64,000 nt of DNA. Origin: Lentzea californiensis. Its GTDB lineage: Bacteria > Actinomycetota > Actinomycetes > Mycobacteriales > Pseudonocardiaceae. Of this stretch, positions 24,990 to 33,497 are shown piece after piece. The position numbers were made by a program, and so were the translations under genes. The notes under the pieces are model-generated. The model made no database searches and was not told the origin of the DNA. It saw nothing but the letters and a program-made list of their open reading frames with translations. The DNA lies in the NCBI RefSeq assembly GCF_024648825.1, contig NZ_JANBBE010000009.1, positions 62,001 to 126,000 on the forward strand. Reading direction: 5' to 3'. Each line of letters begins with the position of its first letter. The stretch's first letter is position 1.

Positions 24990-25829
24990 CTAAGTGGACG
25001 CGGGTGCCGTCGTGCCGCGCTGGAGGTAGCGCGCGGTCGGCGACCAGCGCGGCGTGACCTGGCCGCCGTCGATCCGCTCCAGCACCGACTCCGCCACCGA
25101 CACGCCGAACTGGTGGACGTCGACGCTCATCGTCGTGAGGGCGGGGGAGGCGAGCCGGCACAGCGTCGAGTCGTCCCACGCCACCAGGCTGAGGCGCTCC
25201 GGCACCGCGACACCGAGCTCGGCGGCCGCGGCGAGTCCCGCCACGGCCATCACGTCGTTGTCGTAGAGGATCGCGGTCGGCGGCTCCGGCCCGGTCAGGA
25301 GCGCGGTGGTGAGCTTGGCGCCCGCCTCCTCGGAGTAGTCGCCCTCGATGATCACCGGATCGACGCCCGCCCGTGCGCACCCGGCCAGCAGCGCGTCGGT
25401 GCGGGCCTGCGTGTGCAGCAACGCCGAGGGGCCGGTGACCCTGGCGATCCGCCGGTGCCCCAGGCCGAGCAGGTGCCCGAGCGCCTCGGTGACCGGCCCG
25501 GCGTGGTCGGTGCGGACCGAGGGCAGCCGGGGATCGTCGCCGACGACCACCGCGGGCAGCGCGATCTCCGCGAGCACCGCCGGGCGCGGGTCGTCCGCCA
25601 CCGGGTTCACCACCACGACGGCGTCCACCAGGCCGCGGCTCGCCCAGCGGCGGTACGCGGCGATCTCGGCCTCGTGGTCCGCCACGACGTGCAGCAGGAC
25701 GGACAGGTCGCGCTCGGCGAGCCGTTCCTCTATGCCCGCGATGAACTCCATGAAGAACGGCTCGACTCCGAGCAGGCGTGCGGGCCTCGCGAGGACCAGG
25801 CCTGCCGCGCCCGTCGGTTCAGCGGACAT
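24990..25829 (-). CDS. LacI/GalR-family effector-binding domain lacking the HTH
   Basis: 279 residues, complete from GLVLARPARLLGVEPFFMEFIAGIEERL to ARYLQRGTTAPAS, covering the periplasmic-binding-like sensor core (SVRTDHAGPVTEALGHLLGLGHRRIARVTGP, AILYDNDVMAVAGLAAAAELGVAVPERLSLVAWDDS). The 50-60-residue HTH and hinge that should precede GLVL are absent. The ATG at 25829 overlaps the end of the beta-mannosidase gene by 11 bases, and no HTH-like sequence is found in any frame upstream. It has no signal peptide, so it is cytoplasmic. It may be a sugar-binding co-regulator, perhaps acting with an intact LacI protein or as an inhibitor, or a decayed repressor. Last gene of the mannoside operon. 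Confidence 0.85.
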   Translation of the reverse strand: MSAEPTGAAGLVLARPARLLGVEPFFMEFIAGIEERLAERDLSVLLHVVADHEAEIAAYRRWASRGLVDAVVVVNPVADDPRPAVLAEIALPAVVVGDDPRLPSVRTDHAGPVTEALGHLLGLGHRRIARVTGPSALLHTQARTDALLAGCARAGVDPVIIEGDYSEEAGAKLTTALLTGPEPPTAILYDNDVMAVAGLAAAAELGVAVPERLSLVAWDDSTLCRLASPALTTMSVDVHQFGVSVAESVLERIDGGQVTPRWSPTARYLQRGTTAPAST

Positions 25830-28272
25830 CGGGCACCGCGCGGAGGTCGTTGGCACAGCGCAGGACCAGCGGATCGGTGAAGGCCGCCGGGTCGACGACG
25901 GCGTCCGTGCGGATGTGGAACACGCGCACCTCCCCGGCCAGCATCGGCACGAGCGAGTCGTCCACGACCGCGTCCGGCGCCACCCGGTCGGCCAGCACGG
26001 CGACGTCCCGCGCGAACGAGCCGGCCCGCACCTCGACCTCGTACCCGCCGCGCACGGCCTGTGCCTGCGAGGCAAGGGGACGCGGGTCGTAGGAGAGCTC
26101 GACGTCCTCCCGGAACGGCAGGATCGCGCGGGCCTCGGCGGTGGTCGCCACCATCACCTCCGCGTCGTCGTTCGTGGGCTGCAGCAGCGCGTCCTCCAGG
26201 TCCAGGGCCAGGACCGAGCGGGGTGGCACCGTCCGGCGCAGTCTAGTCAGGTGCAGCGTGACACCCCGGAACGTCTGCCGGTCAAGGGTGAGGTGCGCGT
26301 CCCACGGCTCGTCGTGGTCGTTGACGGCGACGAGCACGAGCCTGCCGTCACGCGGCTGGAAGGTGAGCAGCCGCGGCGAGTAGGCGTGCCGCAGCCCGTA
26401 CCACAGCGGTTTGAGCCGTTCCTCGCTGTCGATCGCCGCCCAGGACGTGACCGGCCAGCAGTCGTTGAGCTGCCACACGACCGCACCGGCCGTGCGCGGC
26501 CACCACGAGCGGAAGTGCTCGATGCCGAAGCCCACCGCCCGCGCCTGGTTGAGCTGCGTCGCCCAGTGCCAGTCCTCGAACCGCTCCGGCAGGGGCAGGT
26601 GCCCCGCCAGTCCGCGCGCGAGCTTCCCGTTGCCGTCCTCGGCTTTCTGGTGCGCCAGGAAGCTCGGCGAGTCCGGCGACAACGGCCGGTCGTGGATCCA
26701 GCGGGTGAGCGTGGCCCACGCAGGCGGGCCCTGGAACCCGAACTCCGAGCAGAACCGCGGCACGTGGTCGCGGTAGTGCTGGTAGCCGGCCTCGTTCCAG
26801 ACGTGCCAGTCGTGGCGCGTGCCGTGGTGCTCGTCGTTGGGGTGCACGCCGTCCACCGGGCTGTACGGGCTGCTGGGGCAGTAGAACCGGGTCGGGTCCA
26901 GCTCGGCCACGATGCCGGGCAGCAGCTCGTCGTAGTGGCCGAGGCCCCACGTCCGGCCGTCCAGCTGCTCTGGCCAGCCCCAGTCGGCGAACCCCCAGAG
27001 GTTCTCGTTGCCGCCGTTCCACAGCGCCAGCGAGGCGTGCGACATCAGCCGCGCGACGTTCTCGCGTGCCTCGGCCTCCAGCTCACCGCGGATCGGCTCC
27101 TCCTCCGGGTACGCGGCGCACGCGAGCGGGAAGTCCTGCCACACCAGCACACCGCGTTCGTCGCAGACGTCGTAGAACTCGTCGGACTCGTAGATCCCGC
27201 CGCCCCACACCCGCAGCAGGTTGACGTGCGCGGCCACGGCCTGGTCCACCCGCCGCACCAGGCGCTCACGGGTGATCCGGGTGAGGAAGTGGTCGTCGGG
27301 GATCCAGTTGGCGCCCTTGACGAAGAGCGGCCTGTCGTTCACGACGACGGTGAACGGGGTGCCGTGCTCGTCCGGGACCGTGTCGACGGTGATCGTGCGG
27401 AACCCGATGCGCTTCGACGTGCTGTCCAGAACACCGGATTTCCCGCGCAGCACCACTTCCAGGTCGTACAGCGGCTGTCCGCCGTGCCCGACCGGCCACC
27501 AGAGCGCGACCTCGGGCACGTCGACGCGCGCGACCAGCCCCTCCTGTCCGGCCGGGACGGTGACCGTGCGCTCGGAGCCGCCCACGGCGATGTGCAGCGT
27601 CAGGTCCTCCGGGACGGCCCACTCGAAGTCCACGTGCAGCTCGACCTGCCCGGTCGTGCCGGTGACGGTGACGACCGGGCGGACCCGCGCGAGCCGGGCG
27701 GTGTGCCAGCGCTCCAGCCGCACCGGCCGCCAGATGCCCGCGGTCTGCAGGTCGGGGCCCCAGTCCCAGCCGAAGCTGCACGCCATCTTGCGGACCATGT
27801 TGAACGGGTGCGCGTTGACGTGCGCCCGGCTGCCGAGAGCGGCCTCGACCTTCTCGGCGTGCGCGAGCGCGGACGAGAACGACACCGTCAGGTCGTTGCC
27901 ACCGTCCACGAGGAACTCGCGGACGTCGAACCGGTAGCCGCGGTGCATGTTCTCCGTCTGCCCGGCCACGTGCCCGTTCAGCTCGACGGTGGCGATGGTG
28001 TCGAGGCCGTCGAACACGAGGTCGGCCCGCTGGCCGGGCCTGGCCGTGGCAGCGAGGAAGGTGGTGCTGTAGCGCCAGTCCGCGCGGTGCATCCAGGCGA
28101 GCTCCTCCTCCGCCCGGTCCAGGAACGGGTCGGTGATCAGCCCGGACGCGAGCAGGTCGAGGTGGGTGCTGCCGGGCACCGCGGCGGGCACCGTGCGGCC
28201 CCGGATGTTGTCCGGCACCTCGTTCGTGGCCGCGGTCAGCTGCCAGCCGTCGTGCAGGTACTGGCGGATCAA
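25819..28272 (-). CDS. Cytoplasmic GH2 beta-mannosidase
   Basis: 817 residues, the family's usual length. A jelly-roll N-domain (MIRQYLHDGWQLTAATNEVPDNIRG) and the VRKMACSFGWDWGPDLQTAGIWRPV sequence typical of GH2 mannosidases are followed by the barrel. Acid/base Glu is in WNGGNENLWGF (about residue 424) and the nucleophile Glu in RFCSEFGFQGPP (about 509). There is no signal peptide, so it cleaves imported beta-mannosides, probably mannobiose-like sugars brought in by the linked ABC transporter. The start is TTG at 28272 inside a TTGA overlap with the ATPase gene, with AGGA upstream. Confidence 0.93.
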   Translation of the reverse strand: MIRQYLHDGWQLTAATNEVPDNIRGRTVPAAVPGSTHLDLLASGLITDPFLDRAEEELAWMHRADWRYSTTFLAATARPGQRADLVFDGLDTIATVELNGHVAGQTENMHRGYRFDVREFLVDGGNDLTVSFSSALAHAEKVEAALGSRAHVNAHPFNMVRKMACSFGWDWGPDLQTAGIWRPVRLERWHTARLARVRPVVTVTGTTGQVELHVDFEWAVPEDLTLHIAVGGSERTVTVPAGQEGLVARVDVPEVALWWPVGHGGQPLYDLEVVLRGKSGVLDSTSKRIGFRTITVDTVPDEHGTPFTVVVNDRPLFVKGANWIPDDHFLTRITRERLVRRVDQAVAAHVNLLRVWGGGIYESDEFYDVCDERGVLVWQDFPLACAAYPEEEPIRGELEAEARENVARLMSHASLALWNGGNENLWGFADWGWPEQLDGRTWGLGHYDELLPGIVAELDPTRFYCPSSPYSPVDGVHPNDEHHGTRHDWHVWNEAGYQHYRDHVPRFCSEFGFQGPPAWATLTRWIHDRPLSPDSPSFLAHQKAEDGNGKLARGLAGHLPLPERFEDWHWATQLNQARAVGFGIEHFRSWWPRTAGAVVWQLNDCWPVTSWAAIDSEERLKPLWYGLRHAYSPRLLTFQPRDGRLVLVAVNDHDEPWDAHLTLDRQTFRGVTLHLTRLRRTVPPRSVLALDLEDALLQPTNDDAEVMVATTAEARAILPFREDVELSYDPRPLASQAQAVRGGYEVEVRAGSFARDVAVLADRVAPDAVVDDSLVPMLAGEVRVFHIRTDAVVDPAAFTDPLVLRCANDLRAVPDVR

Positions 28273-29024
28273 GGCTGTCCTCCTGGTCGGAAACGGGCTT
28301 CCGGGTCTGGTGCGGCGGCGGCGAGCCGGCGGGTGTACGGGTCCTGCGGGCGCAGGAGCACGTCGTCGCCGGGCCCTCGTTCGACGATGCGCCCCTGGTG
28401 CATGACCAGGACCTCGTCGGAGAAGTGCCGGGCGGTGGCCAGGTCGTGCGTGATGTAGAGGACCGCGAGGTCCTCCTCGCGTTGCAGCCGGTCGAGCAGC
28501 TTGAGCACGCCGAGCCGGATCGAGACGTCCAGCATGGACACGGGCTCGTCGGCGATGATCACCTTCGCGCCCGGTGCGAGCGCGCGGGCGATCGCCACCC
28601 GTTGCCGCTGCCCACCGGACAGCTCGTGCGGCCGGCGGCGGGCGAGGTCCGGCGTGAGGCTCACGCGCTCCAGCAGGTGGGGCACCTCCGCACGCGAGCG
28701 CCCGTGCAGGAGCAGCGGCCGCGCGAGGTGGTGCTCGACGGTGTGGAACGGGTTGAGCGAGGCGAACGGGTCCTGGAAGATCATCTGCACCTGGTCGCGG
28801 TACGCCCGCCGCGGCACCGGTTCGCCGGACTGACCGGTCAGCGTGATCTCGCCGGAGGTGGGACGCACCAGCCGGGCGATCATCCTCGCGATCGTCGACT
28901 TGCCCGACCCGGACTCGCCGACCAGCGCGACGGTCCGGCCGGGGGTGAGCGTGAAGGAGACACCGTCGACCGCGCGGTGCCGGTGGAACGTCTTGGTGAG
29001 GTCGCGGACCTCGAGCGTGGTCAT
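28269..29024 (-). CDS. Oligopeptide/oligosaccharide-type ABC importer ATPase (DppF type)
   Basis: 251 residues: Walker A GESGSGKSTIARM, Q-loop MIFQDPFASLNPF, signature LSGGQRQRVAIARAL, Walker B VIIADEPVSMLDVS and His in YITHDLATA. The tail HQGRIVERGPGDDVLLRPQDPYTRRLAAAAP is characteristic of Opp/Dpp ATPases. Second ATPase of the importer. ATGA-coupled to the permease-ATPase fusion upstream and TTGA-coupled to the beta-mannosidase. The linkage suggests a saccharide rather than a peptide as substrate. Confidence 0.93.
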   Translation of the reverse strand: MTTLEVRDLTKTFHRHRAVDGVSFTLTPGRTVALVGESGSGKSTIARMIARLVRPTSGEITLTGQSGEPVPRRAYRDQVQMIFQDPFASLNPFHTVEHHLARPLLLHGRSRAEVPHLLERVSLTPDLARRRPHELSGGQRQRVAIARALAPGAKVIIADEPVSMLDVSIRLGVLKLLDRLQREEDLAVLYITHDLATARHFSDEVLVMHQGRIVERGPGDDVLLRPQDPYTRRLAAAAPDPEARFRPGGQP

Positions 29025-30700
29025 CGGATCAGGGCTCCTCGCTCGCCGGTCAGGCTGGGGAACGACGCGAGCAGCTGCCGCGTGTAGGGGTGTTGTGGCC
29101 GCAGGTACATCTCCTCGGCCGTCGCGTACTCGACGACCTCGCCCTCGCGCATCACCGCGATCCGGTCGCTCAGCTCCAGCAGCAGCGGCAGGTCGTGCGT
29201 GATGAACACGACCGCGAACCGCAGCTCGTCGCGCAGGCGCTTGATCTCGTTGAGGATCTCCCGCTGCACCAGCACGTCGAGAGCGGTGGTGGGCTCGTCC
29301 ATGATCATGACCTGCGGTTCGAGCAGCAGTGCCATGGCGATCATCACGCGTTGCCGCATACCGCCGGACAGCTCGTGCGGGTAGGAGCCGAGCCTGGCCG
29401 GGTCGACACCGACGAGCCGGAGCACCTCCGCGCACCGAGCCTCGCGGTCCGAAGTGGACAGCGACGGGCGGTGTGTGCGCAGGACGTCCTGCAGTTGCGC
29501 GCGGATCGGGGTGACCGGGTTGAGGGAGTTCATGGCGCCCTGGAAGACCATGGACAGCCTGACCCACCGGAACTCCCGGAGTTCCTCCGGGCCCAGCGCC
29601 AGCACGTCGACGCCGTCGAACACGACGGACCCCGAGGTGACCTCGGCCGGCGGCCGGTGCAGGCGGTTGATCGCGTAGGCGAGCGTGGTCTTGCCGCACC
29701 CGGACTCACCGGCGAGTCCGAGGATCTCGCCGCGCCGCAAGGTGAGCGACACGTTCTTGACGGCGTGCACGGGTGTGACGCCCTGGTAGACGACGTTGAG
29801 GTCGCTGACCGTCAGCACCGCGTCCTCGTCCACGGCTTCCACCACGGGCGTGGTGGCCACGACGTCGCTCCGGCGCCGGATCCGTTCGCGCAGCGCGGGG
29901 TTGATGATCTCGTCGATGCTGAAGTTGACGAGGGAGAGCGCGCCGCCGAACAGGGCGATGACCAACCCCGGCGGGACGAACCACCACCACGCCTCGCGTT
30001 GCAGCGCGAAGCCGTTCTGGGCGTAGTAGAGCATCGTGCCGAGCGTCGAGGAGTCGGCCGCTCCGAGCCCGAGGAACGACAGGCCCGCCTCGCTCAGGAT
30101 CGCGAGGACGACGGCGAACACGAACTGGGAGGCCAGGATCGGCAACAGGTTCGGCAGGATCTCCACGCAGATCACCCGCCACGTCTTCTCTCCGGACACC
30201 CGCGCCGCGGCCACGTAGTCCCGGTTGCGCAACGACAACGTTTGCGCGCGCAGCACTCGGGCGGCCGCCGCCCACCCGGTGATCGCGAGCACCAGCGAGA
30301 TCGTCCACGTGCCGCGCTGGTCGGCGGGCACGAACCCGGCGATGACGATGACCAGCGGCAGGCCGGGGATCACCAGCATCACGTTGGAGAACAACGAGAA
30401 CGCCTCGTCCACGACGCCACCCGCGTACGCGCCGACGATGCCGAAGATCGCGGACAGGACGGTCGCCATGACTCCGACGAGCACGCCGATCCACAACGAG
30501 CCGCGAGTGGCGTGCGTGAGCTGTGCGAGGACGTCCTGGCCGATGATCGTGGTGCCCAGGAGGTGCCCGTGGCCGGGCGGGGTGAGCCCGATGTCCCTGA
30601 TCGTGGCGGGATCGCCGGTGAGCAGCGGACCCACGAGTCCGAAGAGGACGATCAGGCCGGCCAGGCCGAGGCCGGCGCGGAGTTTTCCGGACCAGGTCAT
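29021..30700 (-). CDS. Fused ABC permease-ATPase (DppC-DppD type)
   Basis: 559 residues in one frame. Residues 1-285 are a DppC-type permease (LLTGDPATIRDIGLTPPGHGHLLGTTIIGQDVLAQLTHATRGSL read in parts; EAA-like loop AARVSGEKTWRVICVEILPNLLPILAS). Residues 310-559 are a DppD-type ATPase (GESGCGKTTLAYAI, LSGGMRQRVMIAMAL, VMIMDEPTTALDV, ITHDLPLLLEL). Such fusions are a known actinobacterial variant. The ATG at 30700 overlaps the stop of the first permease by four bases. It provides one membrane half and one nucleotide-binding half of the importer. Confidence 0.92.
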   Translation of the reverse strand: MTWSGKLRAGLGLAGLIVLFGLVGPLLTGDPATIRDIGLTPPGHGHLLGTTIIGQDVLAQLTHATRGSLWIGVLVGVMATVLSAIFGIVGAYAGGVVDEAFSLFSNVMLVIPGLPLVIVIAGFVPADQRGTWTISLVLAITGWAAAARVLRAQTLSLRNRDYVAAARVSGEKTWRVICVEILPNLLPILASQFVFAVVLAILSEAGLSFLGLGAADSSTLGTMLYYAQNGFALQREAWWWFVPPGLVIALFGGALSLVNFSIDEIINPALRERIRRRSDVVATTPVVEAVDEDAVLTVSDLNVVYQGVTPVHAVKNVSLTLRRGEILGLAGESGCGKTTLAYAINRLHRPPAEVTSGSVVFDGVDVLALGPEELREFRWVRLSMVFQGAMNSLNPVTPIRAQLQDVLRTHRPSLSTSDREARCAEVLRLVGVDPARLGSYPHELSGGMRQRVMIAMALLLEPQVMIMDEPTTALDVLVQREILNEIKRLRDELRFAVVFITHDLPLLLELSDRIAVMREGEVVEYATAEEMYLRPQHPYTRQLLASFPSLTGERGALIR

Positions 30701-31695
30701 GAGGCCGTGCTCCGATCCCTCGTGCGGGCGTCGATCAGCCCGTACAGCAGGTCGACGACCAGGTTCGCGCCGAGCACCGCGATCGTGATCACCAGGAAGA
30801 TCCCCTGCATGAGCGCGTAGTCGTTGTTCTGCACGGCCTGCAGCAGCTTCGAGCCGATGCCGGGGTAGGAGAAGACCTGCTCGGTGACGATCGACCCGGA
30901 CACCACGAACCCGAGCGAGATCGCGAACCCGGCCACGGAGGGCAGCACGGCGTTGCGCGCCGCGTACCGGACCATGACCCGGCTGCCGGTCAGGCCCTTG
31001 GCCCGCGCCGTGAGCACGTAGTCCTCCGACATGGCCGACACCATCATGTTGCGCATGCCGAGCAGCCAGCCGCCGATCGAGGAGAGCACGATCGTCAGCG
31101 CGGGCAGCGTGCCGTGGTAGAGCGCGGAACCGAGGAACTCCGGACTCCAGCCGGGATCCAGGACCACGTCGTACCCGCCGTTGAGCGGGAACCAGCCGAG
31201 CCCCGACGACAGCAGCGCGACCAGGATCAGCGCCAGCCAGAAGTACGGCACCGCGGACAGCATCGTGGTCGCGGGCACCAGCGAGTCGAGCCAGGTGCCG
31301 CGCTTCCAGCCGACGAGCGCGCCGAGCCCGACCCCGAGCACGAACGAGATCAGGGTCGCGAGCCCGACCAGCACGATCGTCCACGGCAGCGAGCCGCCGA
31401 TCACGTCGGAGACCTTCGCCGGGAACGCGCTGACCGACACCCCGAGGTCCCCGCGCAGCAGGTTCCCCAGGTACGCCAGGTACTCCTGTGCGAACGAGTC
31501 GCGCCCGCCGGTGCCGAGCAACGTCTCGTAGGCCTGGCGCGCGGCGGGGTCGACGGACCCGCCGCGCTGCTGGAGCTTGGCCATCAGGATGTCCACCGGG
31601 TTGCCCGGCAGCAGCCGCGGGATGACGAAGTTCAGCGTCACCGCCGCCCACAGCGCCGCCAGGTAGAAGGCGACCTTGCGCAGGTGGTAGCCCAT
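30697..31695 (-). CDS. ABC importer permease (DppB type)
   Basis: 332 residues, six membrane helices. The N-terminal KVAFYLAALWAAVTLNFVIPRLLPGNPVD is the classic DppB opening, and the EAA loop reads SAMSEDYVLTARAKGLTGSRVMVRYAARNAVLPSVAG. It pairs with the permease half of the fusion protein. ATG at 31695, two bases after the receptor gene's stop. Confidence 0.93.
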   Translation of the reverse strand: MGYHLRKVAFYLAALWAAVTLNFVIPRLLPGNPVDILMAKLQQRGGSVDPAARQAYETLLGTGGRDSFAQEYLAYLGNLLRGDLGVSVSAFPAKVSDVIGGSLPWTIVLVGLATLISFVLGVGLGALVGWKRGTWLDSLVPATTMLSAVPYFWLALILVALLSSGLGWFPLNGGYDVVLDPGWSPEFLGSALYHGTLPALTIVLSSIGGWLLGMRNMMVSAMSEDYVLTARAKGLTGSRVMVRYAARNAVLPSVAGFAISLGFVVSGSIVTEQVFSYPGIGSKLLQAVQNNDYALMQGIFLVITIAVLGANLVVDLLYGLIDARTRDRSTAS

Positions 31696-31697
31696 GG

Positions 31698-33362
31698 TCA
31701 GGACCCGGCGGGCTTGAGCTTCGCGTACACCTGCGAGGCGTCCGGCCGCTTCCACACGGCGGGGAACGCGTAGAGGTCGTCCTTCGTCGGCCAGCCGGTG
31801 AACGCCTTGTCGTTGTACTCGTTCGGCACACCGCCGGTCAGCACCGGGATGTACGGCATGGACTTCTCGAGCTCGACCTGGATGGCGTCGTAGTGCTGCT
31901 GCCGTGCCGGGTCTTTCCTGTCGGTCTTCTTGAGCTCGGCCAGCGCGGCGTCCACGACCGGGTTGCTGAACCGGGAGAAGTTCGGGTTGGCCGCCTGCCC
32001 GACCGGCGCGGTCGTCGCCGTCGAGAAGAAGTAGCTGTACGTGTAGTAGGGGTCCGGCGCCGGACCCTGCTCCACCGAGTCGATCAGCAGCTCGAACTGG
32101 CCGCGGCCGCGCGAGTCGGCCCACTCGTTCCACGACAGCTGCTGCGGCGTGATCTTGATGCCGATCTTGAGCAGCTGCTGGCTCAGGGTCTCGAGCGCGG
32201 TGATGTAGTCGGTCCAGCCGGCGACCACCTTGACGGTCAGCGCCAGCGGTTTGCCGTCCTTGGCGTAGATGCCGTCGGGGCCCTTGGCGTACCCGGCGCC
32301 GGTGAGGATCTGGTCGGACTTGGCGGTGTCGGCGTTCATCGGCGCCATGCGGTCGGTGAGCTTGCTGGAGATCAGCGACTCGTCGCGCGGCTGGAGGGTG
32401 TAACCGGGGGACATCGCGGCGGCGGTGTCCTGGAACGCGAGTGAGTTGATCTGCGTGCGGTTCATCCCGTGGTAGATCGCCCTGCGCACCGCGGGATCGG
32501 TCTGCGCGCCCTGGCAGCCGAGCTGCGCGTTGGAGCAGGTGAACAACGCGACCTGGTTGAGCGGCAGCGTGACGACCTTGTAGCCGGGGTAGTTCTTCTC
32601 GACGTCCTTGATGTCCGGAACCGGGCCGGTCTGCCAGTCGATCGACCCGGCCTTCAGGGCGTCCACGCCCGCCTGGTTGCCCGACAGCGACAGGTAGCGG
32701 ACCTGCTTGAGCGCGGGCTCGCCGCCCCAGTACTTCGGGTTCGCCTTGAGGGTGAACGACTGCGCCTTGAAGTCGCCGAGCTGGAACGGGCCGGTGCCGA
32801 CCGGGTTCGGGTTCACCTCGGTCGCGGGCGTGGTGTAGTTCTTCCAGATGTGCTCCGGAAGGATCCACAGCTGGCCGAGCACCTGGGGTCCGTCCATGTA
32901 GGACGGTTCGGGGAACTTCACGACCACGTGCGTGTCGTCGACCGCGGTCGTCGTGCCCTTGAAGCCCGTCTTGTTGACGGCGGGGGTCTTGGCGACCATG
33001 TCGAGCGTGAACTTCACGTCCTCGGCGGTGAACTTCTCGCCGTCGGACCAGGTCACGTCGTTTCTCAGGGTGACCGACAGCTCGGTTCCGTCCGGGTTCC
33101 ACCCGAACTCGGTGCCGAGCATGGGTTTGGGCGGTCCGTCCTTCGCGATGTTGAAGAAGAACAGCGGCTCGTAGATCGTGCCGGGTCCCTCGATCAGGGT
33201 GGGGGCGTACGGGTTGAAGTTCAGCTGGTAGTCGCCGGCCTGCCCGGTGTAGACGACGAGCGTGTCGCGGGGCCGGGCCGCGCCGCCGGAACTGGAGCAG
33301 GCGGTGGTGGCCGCGACGACGACCGCGAGACCGAGTGCGCAGAGCCGCTTGTGCAGGAACAT
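31698..33362 (-). CDS. Family-5 extracellular solute-binding lipoprotein
   Basis: 554 residues. Lipoprotein signal VVVAATTACSSSGG (Cys about residue 22). SBP family 5 body with VTLRNDVTWSDGEKFTAEDVKFTLD and the NPNPVGTGPFQLGDFKAQSFTLKANPKYWGG region. Members bind oligopeptides or, in several plant-polysaccharide operons, oligosaccharides (cellobiose, xyloglucan or mannan pieces). The linked beta-mannosidase favours manno-oligosaccharides (inference). First gene of the operon; an AT-rich operator region lies directly upstream. Confidence 0.92.
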   Translation of the reverse strand: MFLHKRLCALGLAVVVAATTACSSSGGAARPRDTLVVYTGQAGDYQLNFNPYAPTLIEGPGTIYEPLFFFNIAKDGPPKPMLGTEFGWNPDGTELSVTLRNDVTWSDGEKFTAEDVKFTLDMVAKTPAVNKTGFKGTTTAVDDTHVVVKFPEPSYMDGPQVLGQLWILPEHIWKNYTTPATEVNPNPVGTGPFQLGDFKAQSFTLKANPKYWGGEPALKQVRYLSLSGNQAGVDALKAGSIDWQTGPVPDIKDVEKNYPGYKVVTLPLNQVALFTCSNAQLGCQGAQTDPAVRRAIYHGMNRTQINSLAFQDTAAAMSPGYTLQPRDESLISSKLTDRMAPMNADTAKSDQILTGAGYAKGPDGIYAKDGKPLALTVKVVAGWTDYITALETLSQQLLKIGIKITPQQLSWNEWADSRGRGQFELLIDSVEQGPAPDPYYTYSYFFSTATTAPVGQAANPNFSRFSNPVVDAALAELKKTDRKDPARQQHYDAIQVELEKSMPYIPVLTGGVPNEYNDKAFTGWPTKDDLYAFPAVWKRPDASQVYAKLKPAGS

Positions 33363-33402
33363 CGTTGATCCTCCCGAGGCTGGGTGGTTCGCGGCGAGGA
33401 TT

Positions 33403-33430
33403 CTTCAGTTACTAAACAAAGAAAGTCAAC
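33403..33430. promoter_or_regulatory. AT-rich divergent operator/promoter, likely ROK site
   Basis: The run CTTCAGTTACTAAACAAAG stands out from the GC-rich background. It lies about 40-70 bp before the solute-binding protein start and about 70-95 bp before the ROK gene. Imperfect inverted TTAGT/ACTAA-like halves fit ROK operators. Confidence 0.55.
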
Positions 33431-33497
33431 GCCTCGGGATGCTTTACTGGTCGTGAGGTTGTCGATGGACAAGTTCGCCGTTCGACGGAGGAGTGCT

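Noticed and set aside
29021..30700. Permease-ATPase fusion considered as a sequencing artefact
   Set aside because: Both halves are complete, in one frame, with a natural linker, and such fusions are known in actinobacteria.
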